DNA of 60,000 nt. It comes from Symsagittifera roscoffensis. Lineage: Eukaryota > Xenacoelomorpha > Acoela > Convolutidae. Shown one piece after another: positions 27,606 to 39,499 of the stretch. Position numbers and translations under genes: made by a program. The stretch lies in contig NC_087070.1 of the NCBI RefSeq assembly GCF_963678635.1, forward strand, positions 10,824,539 to 10,884,538. Direction: 5' to 3'. The notes beneath the pieces are model-generated. The model was not told the origin of the DNA. It did no database searches and saw only the letters and a program-made list of their open reading frames with translations. Numbering within the stretch: the stretch's first letter is position 1; each line of letters opens with the position of its first letter.

Positions 27606-28801
27606 AGAGTTCCTTCATTTTGAAAGGTGCTTTTGTGTCCTATTACTTTTTTCATATAATGATAACTTGAAAATGATTTAAGTGCTTCATTATCGAGCGG
27701 ACATATAATCAGCATCAATAAATGTAACCGCAGTATCACTTTCAGTAAGTAGAGGCAAAAATTTGAAAAAAACATCGTTCTTCAATACTTCAAAAAAAAA
27801 CCACGTTCAGTGGTTCTGGAATTTGAGATGAATCATTGTTGGCTAAAAATTTATATTGAATGTTAACTCCGTCAAAAGTCAAAGTCTTCTCTAGATTCCC
27901 TCATATCGTGTTGTTTTTGGCCGTAACGGATCAATCTATTTTTTTTACTATGCGAACAAGGAAAAGACCCTCAACCAATTTTGACTTTAGAAAAAAATTC
28001 GAAATGAGTTCGACCGAGAGAAAATTTCTTGGTGACTCCTAACTGAAGTGGAATTGCTCTTTCTCATTCGTTTCAACCTCGAAATCACTTCACAATTGCC
28101 ATTAAATTATCTTAGAACAATTTTGTGCTGGTGAGTAACCATACATTTTTTGATATGATTAACTACTGGAGTTATCACTCAAATCTCATTAGCTCAATCC
28201 TTATTGATCAACGGTTTGGCCTAGATGACCATTGATGATACGGGTGAGAATTCAGGAGTCAAGATTGCCTTTTTTTTCAAACGAACAAACAGATTTGCTG
28301 TGTAGTTGTGACACAGAGAAAACACAACTTGAGATAGAGAAACTGTTGAAAAGAGAGCTGCCAGTAAAAGATTCACTTGTGGAAATTTTAATTAGGAAAT
28401 AAAAAATTAGATCGGAAAAAACGTCAGAACTAACAGTCTAAATTTTTTTATGAGAAGAGAATTATGAAAAGCTATTGGAGGCGATAAAATATTCTTTTGA
28501 AATTGAAAAAGATCTGAGATGAGACGTTAAAACCTGAAATTTTTCTGCCACGTGGAAGAACTAATGCAAGCAGTGATCATAATCAAGCTGCATTAGATAA
28601 AGGAAAAAAAGAGGAAAAACTCTTGCATATCTAGTACGAGGTTGTGCTGGCTCTGGATGAGAAATCTGTTTTTTTTTTATATTTAGGATCTTATAAGGCC
28701 AATGGCAGAAAATCTAATCTTGTCATGCTTTACAAAAGAAATTCGGAAATTTATGTTTAAAAACTAATCAAGGAATTTACAACTCTGAGAATGAAAAAAA
28801 T

Positions 28802-28839
28802 AATAATTCGAGCTGCATAATTCAGCAGCTCGAATTATT
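28802..28839. repeat. Perfect 15-bp inverted repeat
   Basis: AATAATTCGAGCTGC, eight bases, then GCAGCTCGAATTATT, the exact reverse complement. It would form a strong hairpin in DNA or RNA. No gene lies next to it, so a terminator or regulatory role cannot be argued. It could be a remnant of a small transposon or of palindromic breakage. Confidence 0.85.
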
Positions 28840-29069
28840 TTCAGATTTTTTTGGTTTGAAAGCAAAAATTCCGAAAAAAAAACTAAAATAAGCAAGAGAA
28901 AATATTTTAAGATGTTTTTAGAAATGAAAACTGACTATTTTAAAAATGAAATTAGGACAAGTCAGGAGAATTTTTTTATGGGAGGACTATTGAGAATTTA
29001 GATGAGTGAAGCAAAGTTGATAACAACACCTCTAGGTAAAAACAAAAAAAGTTACAAAGAAGATTGTTT

Positions 29070-29166
29070 TTTGTTTGCTTTCATTGAGAATTGCTACTAG
29101 GAACAGCCTAATTTGAATAGTTGTTCTAGAATTTCCTAGTAGAATTTCTCAATAAACGCAAACATG
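29070..29166. repeat. Imperfect inverted repeat of about 35-bp arms
   Basis: The left arm 'attgagaattgctactaggaa' (29083) and the right arm ending at 29153 are reverse complements with two mismatches. Pairing extends outward through TTTGC/GCAAA with further mismatches. The whole is about 97 bp with a short loop, like a minimal MITE or a folded repeat end. No target duplication was clear. Confidence 0.7.
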
Positions 29167-32100
29167 CAATTTCCTAAAGCTTTCGTCAAAGAGTTTTGGT
29201 ACTGTTGTTCATTTTTTCTAAGTTTTCCGCTTTGGTTCAAGTTGAATAAATTAATTCCCGCTTTTTAAAAAAAAATTAGCTGAAACTTGACTTTAAGTAT
29301 TTGGTTCGAGCAAGTTAATGCGGGTGATTTAGCATATTTGTGATCTGCATTACTACTGGAATTATAACTCAAATCTTTTTAATTCACTCCTTCCTTATTA
29401 ATCAACCACTTGTCGCTGCATTAAGCGTAATAAAGTTTCTACTGAACTCCACCGACTCGTTTCGAGTTGCAAGATATTTTCGGCCTAGAGTTTTTCTACG
29501 CGTATCTGACCAATCGCGGTCAAAATAAAGGTCATTCACCTCCACCCGGGAGGGGTTTTGGTTAATACGATTGAGCTTTTTCCCCTACCTGGCGTATAAG
29601 ATGACCCGATCTGCTGCTATTGAGGATACTGATGTGTGGTCCAGGTAGTACTTGGTGACCTTTGGTTCGAGGCAGTCCTTCGTGGTCGGAACTGCGAAGA
29701 AACTTTAGGGCAGTTGAGGGATCTGTTTGCAAAGTTTGGACACACAAATTGGAAAAACAATTTAAAATAGCTGCAAGGTTTCTTGGATGGTAATTTTCAT
29801 TTTTTTCAGGATAATAATTGGAAAACTTTCTTTTAACCAAAGGGGAAGGGACGTCTAACAGTCTAAGAATTGATACCTTGGAATTTTTTCAAGAGCGTGT
29901 GTTTGCTTGTTTTGTTTTTAGCGTGGATAATTAAAATGAGAGGGAAAAAATCAAATCATATCACGCAAGCCAAATGTAGCTTGATTTAGGAATCCAAAAA
30001 AGCAGGCATCAGCTGAATATTTGGTATTTTCGAGGAGCGGTTAAACAGCTTGATATTTAGCCCTTTCCCTTTTGAGATAAATAACAAAGCGTTTTTTTAT
30101 ATTTATTTTTCAACAGATTTATTTGTATGTAAAACAGAAGGACGCTTAAAACTTTCAATGAAAAAAAAAACTATTCGAATGGTTCTAAATAGATACTGTT
30201 CCCACAGGGATCAGGTAGCTTGATCTTTCAAAGTTTCCCGTTTTTGGTACTATTTTACTACTTTTTTGGTCGATCACCCATTTTTTCGAGGATAAACTTT
30301 TGTTGCCAAGGTTTACTGGAATTGAAAGAAGAAATTTCGCTGACTAATTTCCAAGAATAGCGTGGAAATGAAACAGTTGGCCTGTTATCCAAAAAAAATT
30401 TGCTTCTCAAAAACTACAATTGCAAAAAAGCTGAAAAAAATAATCTTTTGCAGGGACTTTGAAGACAAATACGTTTTGACCGCTGGATTCCACAAAAAAT
30501 ACACTTGAAAACTCGAACAAAGCAAGGCTGCTCGTATACCAGGGTTAAGACTCGTATGTTCCGAATGCCCCTTAATTGAAATTGAATAGTTGTTGGTAAA
30601 AAATATTGAAAATCATAAATTGTGGTTAATTTAAAACTTGAATCTTACCAAAACAAAACAGCCGATTAGCTTGTCTCAATTCAATTTGAAACGAATTAGT
30701 AAAGCAGGATAGTTTGCCCAGCGTAAAAAAACTGATTTACGTTTTCGGCCTCAAAAAGTTTTTCACAGCGCAATTAAATTAGTCCAAAATATGGACAAAC
30801 TGTTAGTTTTAAACTCTCAGAAGTTAACAGAAATAAAACGAAAGAATTTCTGGGCACATTCGAAACTGCATAACTGTAAAAAACGACAGAGCTATGGAAA
30901 AAACGGAAGAGAAAAAAGACAAGTGTTTTCTTTTGAATGGTTTTTCAGTGTAAATTCTTCAAAATCTTAAAATTTTTGAAACTTCAGTCAGTGATTTCTT
31001 GTCAATGATACGCAATCGAAAATTTAAAAAAAAAGGATGAAAGCAACAGAAAAAATCAAAAACATGGGCTGAGGCTTTTGTCTCATGGTTTGTTAATGGT
31101 TGTTTTGAAAGGCAGCCGTAATTTTTCAGACTAATATTTTGAAACTCTAAGTTTTTAGTTTTCACTCATCCTCCCAAGCACAATTTGAAAAAAAAGACTT
31201 TTTAATCTGAAAATTTTGTGTTATTTGCAGATTAATGGGCTGCTCTTGTGGTTGTTCCGACCCCTTTTAGTGAGGAAAAACTTTGACTTCGGCTGTGTTA
31301 AAGTTGTTTTTCTGCTTTCTTGCCTAAAGTTAGGTTGCCTAAAAAATAAACAAATACTTATAAGCATGTTAGCCGTGATTGCATTCGAAAAAACTACCGT
31401 GAAAGAATTAAGTGGGTAACGAGCATAATGTTTTCACGAAACAAACTTTTTCCCTTTTTGCCCCTATTTGATTTTCAGTTTCGAAAAACCAATTTAACGT
31501 TCTCATAATGCAATGAAAGTTTGCATATTGAACCAAATTTTCATCGTTAACCCATTTGTTTCTGATACCTTGAGGGCAGTGTGGAGGGATTTTATCTTGA
31601 GGGCAAAGGAATAACGACAAAAACTTTTGTTGTTTCTTAAAATTGAATGCACTTCTGTTAAATTGACCGAACAAAAGGGAAGTACAAATACTATTTTGAA
31701 GTTTAAAAAAATTGACAGACTTCAGAGGGGCATCAGTTTTTTGTTACTAAATTGAGGGGAGGGTGCACGCAATAAATGGAACGAAACAAAAATAATCTGT
31801 AAAAGTAGCAATCGGTTCATGTGCAAGACGAACTGAGTTTTCCAACCACGGTCACAAAATTTTATTTCAAAATTTTACAGTTCTATTTTACTTCAAATAT
31901 CTGCCAATTTTTAGCATAGTTTGACAAGAGTGAAACAAAAATGTAGAACTTAATTTATTATTTATAACCTATTTTACTTTCGAAGTTTTCCAATTTTTTC
32001 TTGATTTTTCAGAATCGTTGAAACAAAACAGCAGCAGAAGAGCTTAGATTTTATTTTCTTCCTAAACACCAATATTTACGATTCTATATTTTTTCTCTTA

Positions 32101-32942
32101 TAAGATTTTAAAAACCTACAATTTTGAACCTCTTTTTTCGACCGACTTTGAAATGAAAAAATTGTCGTCCAATTCACGACATAGATGGCTGGAAAATTTC
32201 TTTCGACATCTTCAGTGGTGTTTTTTTCGACATCTTACAATGCTGTTTTTATGTACTCTAAATTTGGAGGAAAAGCTGATGATAACTTCAACATTTCCTC
32301 AAAGTATCTTCTCACTAAAAGGGGTCGGAAAAATCACAAGACAAGCCCGTTAGTTTGAAAATAACACATAAAGTTCCGACAAAAAATTTTCTCTTTTTTT
32401 CAAACTGTGCTGTTTTGAGATTGGGAGGCAGAGGGAAGAGATAAACCTAAACTAGAACAAAAATAGTCATAACCAATATAATCATGTCCTTGACAAGATC
32501 ACTAAATACAGCTTCAAATATTTTAGTAGTTTGAAGAATTTAAAAGTTGACAAAACATTTAAAAAGACCAATTGTTTTTTTTGTTAAGGTTAGTGTTTAT
32601 TCAAGCTCATTTTCAATATAAAAAGATAAATACTTTTTTATTTATATTTGAAAATTTAGGAGGGAGTGAAAAAGAGCCATCAGTATTACAAAAACTGGCT
32701 ATATTTCTGCTCCCCCCATAATTTCAAGTTTTCCATCTTCTCAGTTGGCTGACTTTTCATTTTAGTTGAATACATGATAGTAAGATGTAAATTATGAAGT
32801 ACAAAGTGAAAAAGGGCAAAACTGGCTCTTTTGTACCCCTTCCCAACATTTCAATTTTTCCATTTTTTCAATTATCTAAGGTGTTATTTGTCTAAGTGTG
32901 GGATGCTAAGATGTAAACGCGTACCCAGGAAATTTTTTGGGA

Positions 32943-33617
32943 AAGATCTGAAACTCTTTAGCTTTTACATTAGTTGACTCTCAGATCTGAAATTGGTTAT
33001 TTCAGCATGATAAGAAATTGAAAAGTTCAGATCAAAAATTTTATCTGAAAAAGAAAACTTCAGATCCGAAAAAACCTTGAAACAAAAAATTTCACATCTG
33101 ATATTAGAGAAACTTTCATTAAATTACAGTTTATGCATTTCGAGCAATCAATTGAGTTTTCTTTATTTGTTTCTTTCACAAAAAGTTTTTTTCCGATCCA
33201 AAATTCGTGTTCAACTGAGTTAAAGTTCTCAAAAACTGTTGGAAGACCTGTCAAATTGTTAATTTTCTTGCGCTACTTATGTGTTTCCAACGTTCATCTC
33301 ATGCTTTTGGCAGTCTCCCATTTGGGACTCGCTGAGTACTTGCTAAAAGCTAGTTAAAGCTATCAAATACAAAAGTAACAAAAATAGCAAATATTGTGCC
33401 AGAATCATTGATTTTTCAGTTCTGAACTAATCCAGAAAACTAATTTTCAGATCTGAAATAGATTTGTTTCAGATCTGAATTAACCAAGAAAAACTAAGTT
33501 TCTGATCTGAAACAAACTATTCCTAAAGTATCCAATTCCAAGTGTTAATTTAACATTTCACAACCCATTTCAGATCTGAAATCCAAATCTGAAAGAGATT
33601 ATTTCACATCTGAAGGA
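32943..33617. repeat. Cluster of CAGATCTGAAA palindromic motifs
   Basis: CAGATCTGAA and close variants (CAGATCCGAA, CACATCTGA, CAAATCTGAA, TTCAGATC) recur about a dozen times at irregular spacing. The core CAGATCTG is itself a palindrome. It looks like a degenerate minisatellite or a scattered binding-site cluster. Confidence 0.6.
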
Positions 33618-36192
33618 GAGAACATTTACTTGGTACGGGGAACGTTGAATAACAAATGATTTCACAAAAGTTAGGTTGTTCACCACTCCCTTCTGTTTTT
33701 CATTTTTTTTCAGTTTTCATAAACTGGCTCTTCTATCAGTTTTTTCTTTGATTTAATTTGTTTTTTAACGTTGTTTTAATTCAAAAAAACTTAACATGGT
33801 GAACACACTAATAACTGTTAGCGTATTTGTTTGTCATAATTTGAAACCCTGATTAGTTTTTTTTTGTAATTAAGTGTAAATCAAACTTTTTGTAAACCAA
33901 GGAGCAACTAAAAAAGGAAGCAGCAATGATCATTTGTTCCCCTACTTCACATAGCATCAATTTTATGGCGTAGCAGGATGGTCTATTTTCCATTTACCCT
34001 ATCTTTCATTTTCAATTTTTATAGTTCCTCACATCCCAACTACAACATAAAACCGATGGTCGAATTGGCCGAACGACCACAAGAATGACATTGAGATGGA
34101 CCGAAAACACCAAAAAACTGGGCTCTTTTTTTACCCATCTCACACGAGCATCAACTTTATGGTGTAGCGAGTGGTTTTACAAGGTTGATTATGCCGACCA
34201 AATATGTTTGCCATGGCCTTTTTAGTCCGCATGTCAACTTTCATGACAATCCGTCAATGTGAACAGTAACTTTAATCAGAACAAATTTCAGGTGGTGGGG
34301 GGGGGGGGGAGAGAACGAAAACAGTCAAAAACTGAATCGGTCAAATAGCTGAACTGGCCAGAGAGAAGGCCGACGACCCCAAAAGACGATAACTACGTAC
34401 TACACGGAAACTACCCGAATACGTATAAAGCCGACAAAACTTAAAATGCCGACAAAACGATCAGACTACGAGACCAAAATATGTGACAAGGTTGCTACAT
34501 CCAAACTCGGGTATCATCACCACAAACGTTTGAAACATTCCGCCCTTGTTGCTTGCTTCCCAGAACACACAAAGGCAATAAACCCAATTTCAAAGCTTCT
34601 CATTCATTGCTGTAATTTTATATAAAATTTAATTTTTGCAAACCGATAGAAAGACGTACTAGAAACAATCTTGATTAGATTTTACACAGTACTCCAGTAC
34701 CCTACTAGGGACTCGAACTCAAAAACTTCTTGACCCCAGACACTTCCCAAAAGTTTTCACAAACTTTTTTCAATAAAAATCCAAGAGAAAAAAATCATTT
34801 TCCTTTGATCGGACTTTGCATCCGACCGTTCGACTGTTGATACTCAGATTCTTGTCGAGCAAGTTTGTTGAGTGACTCTCTCCTCGGTTTGCTGAAGTGG
34901 CTATATCCTTTAAAAAATAGCTCGGTTCGACCTATTTTTCGCCACATACCTCCAAGACCGTTAAAAACACTGTTTCGCAGTAACGCGGCACCGATTCAGC
35001 AATAAACCGTACACAAGCTTATACACAACCGCACACAAATAATATTGAAACGTTAAAAACTCATTGTCAAAGTTTGTTAAGTTGGGATTGCCATAAAAAA
35101 GCTTTTTTCCTCAAGCATAGAAAAAATTACCAATGATCTACTCTTGCGGATCATAAGTGAAACAACTCAAACGTCCAACCAGCTCTGTCATTGCTTTCCA
35201 TTATGATTGCTAATTCTCTGCGTCACTCCATAGAGTTTTTATCACCATGACTACAAAAGCTTTTCGAGGACACCTTGGAATTGAACGCAAAAATTTGACA
35301 AAATACAGTTGCTGCTGAAGCAACTTTCCCACACTATGATAAATCATAAAATAAGTCAAAGATTGATTCTGAAAGTCACTGCGACTTGTAACATACCACT
35401 GAAAAGTTTGAAATACACCTTCGTGAATCTTGTTGATAAGAAAAATTATCATTACAACAGTCAATATCTTTGCTATAATTTGCCAAAATGTTTCAATTGG
35501 GAAAAAAGATAATATGACACGATCTAAACAATTTTCTTTCGGTAAGCATCAAACAAAGAGAAATTAACCTCTAACACTGAAAAATGATAGACATCCGATT
35601 TTTATGGACGCTTAATTTAACAAAAAACGTGACAAAACTTTTGATTTTAATATCAACTAATAACAGAATTTGTTGAAAAAAAAGCTAAAAGCCAAGAATT
35701 AATTCAAAAGCCTATTTTATTCACTCTCCAGCATTTTTTTTCAGTCTCGTAGTTTGTTGCCTTTTTGTCCGGTAGGCTACAAGATCTACTATGTCTAGCA
35801 AAATTTTGATTACTTTTCTCGTTTATTCGATTTTTTTTTGTATGGGGCATCTTCTTGACTGAATTTCAAACTAACTCCAGATAACGAACAAAGTTTTTTC
35901 AAATTTTAAATTACAATTGTGTTCAACATGGAAATTGACCACGGTCAGAAAATGAATAGTTTTCAGGTCACAAGAAAATACTTGGAAAAAAACATTTTCG
36001 ATATCCATTCCAAAAGAAGAGATTAGAGAAGTGAAATTGACAGTCCTGCTAAAATCGAAACGCACATCAGAAATCTTGTATTTCCTTAAAAAATCACTGA
36101 AATGATATGAACTTAATTTTCGGTCCATGCGCAGCAATATTGCCGCTAGTTTCGTTACTCAAAACAAATTTTAACTGGGCACTATCACTGAA

Positions 36193-36420
36193 AATCATGA
36201 CAAAGTATCAGAAATAGCAAAGCAAAACTGAAATTAAGACTGAAGATGACGGGCAAGTTATTCGCAATCCCCGACTTCAATTGATGCCGTTTGTTCAAAA
36301 AACACAAATCATGACAAAGTATCAGAAATAGCAAAGCAAAAAAGAAATTAAAACTGAAGATGACAGGCAAGTTATTTGCAATCCCCGACTTCAATTGATT
36401 CCGTTTGTTCAAAAAACCCT
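36193..36420. repeat. 114-bp tandem duplication inside BEL copy A
   Basis: The phrase 'aatcatgacaaagtatcag' occurs at 36193 and 36307, followed by about 110 bp of near-identical sequence ending in the 'tttgttcaaaaaac' region. The copies differ at about six positions. Confidence 0.85.
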
Positions 36421-37134
36421 CTTTTACTGCATTGGAAATTTTTACCAATAACTTCAATTGAAAGTCGACAAGAAGCTGCTCTTGCAAAAATAGGATGGGA
36501 GGAAGTTGACCGCCACACACACACTGGCTAAGATTTGGATAAAAAGCAAAAGATCCGGCTTCAGCCGATGACGAGACAGCTAGGGCTGAAATATGTTTTC
36601 ACGGAAAGTGACCAAAAGCTAGCCGAAGCTATTATCGCGGAACTTGATTATCTTGACACTAAGCCAGAAAGGTCCCTAAAAAGAGCAGAAATTATCCTTT
36701 TTTGATGGTAAATTTTTGCAGGGCCTGAAGCATATGGCAATTTCAACGGTACTATTGACTCAAAACCCCTGAGTGATGTTGTCGAAATGACCTACCTGAA
36801 AACCCGTTGTATCAGAGAAAGCGAATCTCGGAATAAGTCTTCGTTACTACTATTCAAAGACGCTCTACAAAACCTTGTGCTTTTTTAGTTATTCAGCCTC
36901 AGGGAATTGTAGGTGAACATCTGGAAAAGTTATCGAACTTATCTCCAAGGAAATTTTACCAAATCCAAAAGCATGAATAGTTTTGCGTCGTTTAAAGCTA
37001 GTCTTGTCGCCGTGCCATTTTGAAATTGTTAGGACATGATTATGACTTAAAAGTACATCAATGCTGTTTCAGATAATTTCAAAAGTGCTCCTGAACATGT
37101 AAAAATCCTGATATTTTTTTTCAGTTAAGAGATT

Positions 37135-37323
37135 TTGGAAAGAGCGAACATGTTCAGTTTCATTCACTGGCTCCACGAAAAACGAGAGCAACAAGAATTT
37201 ATCCGTATCTGCCCAAATAAAACGAGAGTGAAAAAACCTTCAATAAGTGGTTTCTTCAAAACACCCACGAAAGTTTTTGTTGCAGCTGCTACAAAAACTG
37301 ATAAGCTGACCCACTTTCCGTGA
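37135..37323 (+). pseudogene. BEL/Pao gag fragment of copy A
   Basis: A 62-codon frame whose middle and end match the stretch just before the zinc knuckles in copy B: H-E-K/H-E-F residues, then K-T-P-T-K-V-F-V-A-A-A-T-K. The zinc-knuckle part that should follow is destroyed, although fragments such as M-F-R-K-C-P can be read near 37420. Confidence 0.7.
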
Positions 37324-38460
37324 CTCTAGTGCAACGGTACCCATGTGTTGAGGAGTTATGCTGTGGTTTAAAAAAAGACATCGTTTGCTTCGTTTTTCTT
37401 GCTTGCAATCGGATGATATGTTTCGAAAATGCCCATGGGCACAAACATGAGTTTCTACATCGGTTGGAAAAGTTCTAACTGTAAAGACGCTGAACAAAAA
37501 AGATACTAACAATGCACACCATCCAAATTTGAACAAAACCGCCCCACCAAACCGCAGCAAACCATTTATTTTGTCGTATAATGTCCCTGATTCGTCGTCA
37601 TACCAAAAAAAATCAAAGAACCCTTCCAGTGCTTCAATTGTAAAGAGGTCCAAGTACAGACTTGACATCTGCTCTCGTAAAATGCAATTCAATTTGTACA
37701 CGCTCTGCCTCGTGTTTTTTTTAATTTTAACTGGTCAAAGGTTCGATATTCTGGTGAATGGGTTCATTTGAGAGGAATCCTTTCTCACTCGGCAGATTGA
37801 ATAAACCTGCCAGTAATTAAGATAACTGTTATTACATGTCTTACAAGTTTGTGAGTTGGCTCTGACACCATTGAACTTTCTGTTCTACAAGCAACATTTT
37901 GACATCTGAAGCCAAGAAAATCTATTGTCTACAACTATTCCGACATTGAGATTATTTTGGGGCAAGATGTCTTGCATGCTATCAAGTCCTCTCGAATATT
38001 TTCTTGAGGAAGATAAAAACTCGTGTTGATGTCCGTACGCCCGTTGGCTAAGTTCTTAGCGGTTTCACTTTCTACGCCAATGGTGTTCGAGCTATCACCT
38101 TTACTACAATGTTGAAGATGCATTATCGACGACCAAGTGAAGAAATAGTACCAGCTAGAATGGTATTGGACGTTTAGACTAGCTGATCTCAAGTCCGTAG
38201 CTGATAAACGTGCTCAGAAAAATCTTGATTTTACCACGTTTCTTGACGGCAACCGCTACACTGCCGGAATGCTCTTGCTTGATTTTCAGTCTCCGCCGAA
38301 CAACCGTCGATGACCAAAATTCTTATCAGGAAGCTGCTCATGCTTTGTTTTTTTTTGTACATGTATGGCTACTTCCACTCTGTAAGATGAAAACGGCTCA
38401 AAAACTAAGTCAAAGTTTGATTGAACTTCTTAAATAAGGTAGGTCAACCTTACAAAATTT

Positions 38461-39172
38461 GTTCTTAATTTTTCAATTTTGTGGATGAAACAAAAATCCA
38501 CTAAAACCAGCGCTAACTACACCAAGGAAAGTCTTACCGCTCCAATAGTTCTGAAGTCCAATTTGCATGTTCTTGGTCTTAAACAAGACCCGTCACCAAT
38601 TGTTGGCTATGAGCAGAGGACTTAACTGAGAACTTAAAGACTCTCTCACACAGCTATCACAGATCTTAGTTTTGTGTCGTCTGTGTTCGATGACATAGGC
38701 TTTTTCGCTCTATATACCATGCAGACAAGGTGAAAGATATCTGGTGTTCGATTGGCCAGTAGTTGTACTAATTTTATGTCGTCTGTATTCGAACCCACAG
38801 GACTTGTGGCTCTGTATATCAGGACATGCTTATAACTGGAAGATATCTGGCGTTTGAGTGGTCAGTAATTGGATTAGTTGGATATACGATATGCAACAAA
38901 ACGTGGAAGTTTTTGTTTTTGAGTATGTCCGATGGAGAACGGTTGTGCTGTCCATTCACATGAAATTACAATTTTTTTTATTAAAGAAGTTGTATAGATC
39001 ATTTTTTAAAATTTTTATTAGAGAAGAAATTTTATAGAACAGATTTGGTTTTGAAAACAATTTCATAGGAGCGTCTGTATCTTTTTCGACGGAAGAATCA
39101 ATATAAACGAGTGACTAATAGCTTTCCTAGAACTGGCAATCCACTATGCCATTCAACAAACCTTTGAAATCA
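38461..39172. other. Non-coding stretch with a diverged 105-bp tandem repeat
   Basis: About 38668-38770 and 38771-38880 share the frame 'ttt(g/a)tgtcgtctgt(g/a)ttcga', 'ctctatata' or 'ctctgtatat', and 'gaaagatatctgg(t/c)gtt'. They are roughly 70 per cent alike, so this is an old tandem duplication. No gene seen. Confidence 0.6.
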
Positions 39173-39499
39173 TCAGGCAAAGGGTCTTCCCATTGTTAGC
39201 CTTAATTTTTTTGGTAGTAGACGTGCGCAGAAAATATACGGAGCCATGAGACCTTTTGGGTCGAAATCAGAAAAAAACAAAGAGAAAAAAATTTTACGTT
39301 GCGTCATTGAGTTCTTGATTTTTTGGTTGATTCCGCGACTAACCACCAGTCGCTGGTACGTAGCAGGATACGTTTCGCGATTAACGCAGGCGGTTTTCTG
39401 GAGTGCAATTTTCGCAAATGCTGGGCAACCTCGATCTTCAAAAATGGGCCTAGGGTACTGAAAAGCACTAACGTCCATTGTGGGGTCCTCCCTCCACAT
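39173..39499 (-). pseudogene. BEL/Pao reverse transcriptase fragment, antisense and internally deleted
   Basis: A 108-codon minus-strand frame. It carries P-A-F-A-K-I-A-L-Q-K-T-A...N...Y-P, the BEL RT segment just before the YVDD box. About 30 residues later comes F-D-P-K-G-L-M-A-P-Y-I, the segment after the RT that normally lies well over 100 residues downstream. The catalytic YVDD part is therefore missing, and the frame was closed up by deletion. It lies opposite in strand to copies A and B, so it is a separate insertion. Further minus-strand open stretches up to 40281 show no motif that I can name. Confidence 0.7.

Larger units (their letters stand above)
27606..34599. other. Seven kilobases of non-coding DNA with hairpins and palindromes
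   Basis: No gene seen; frames are short and without motifs. Structures worth noting are listed separately (28802-28839, 29070-29166, 32943-33617). A second G+C-richer patch lies at about 29540-29720, with a B-box-like GGTTCGAGGC but no matching A box. Near 34110-34165 an inverted version of the phrase 'ttgatgctcgtgtgagatggg' is found, which recurs at 47290, with the related 'ttgatgctcgtg' at 44150 and 46105. This suggests an old dispersed repeat. Confidence 0.55.
34600..38460 (+). mobile_element. Decayed BEL/Pao retrotransposon, copy A
   Basis: Plus-strand remnant recognised by co-linear similarity to the better copy at 48.8-53.4 kb. The leader shares phrases such as 'gtcgagcaagtt' and the Gag coiled-coil part survives near 36600. 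A frame at 37135-37323 contains F-K-T-P-T-K-V-F-V-A-A-A, matching copy B before its zinc knuckles. Near 37960 I-L-G-Q-D-V-L-H-A-I-K matches the end of the BEL protease. All frames are broken. No LTR pair was found, so the ends are approximate. Confidence 0.75.

Noticed and set aside
36185-36520. 111-codon minus-strand frame with an internal repeat
   Set aside because: The repeat is the 114-bp DNA duplication; no protein motif, and it is antisense to BEL copy A.
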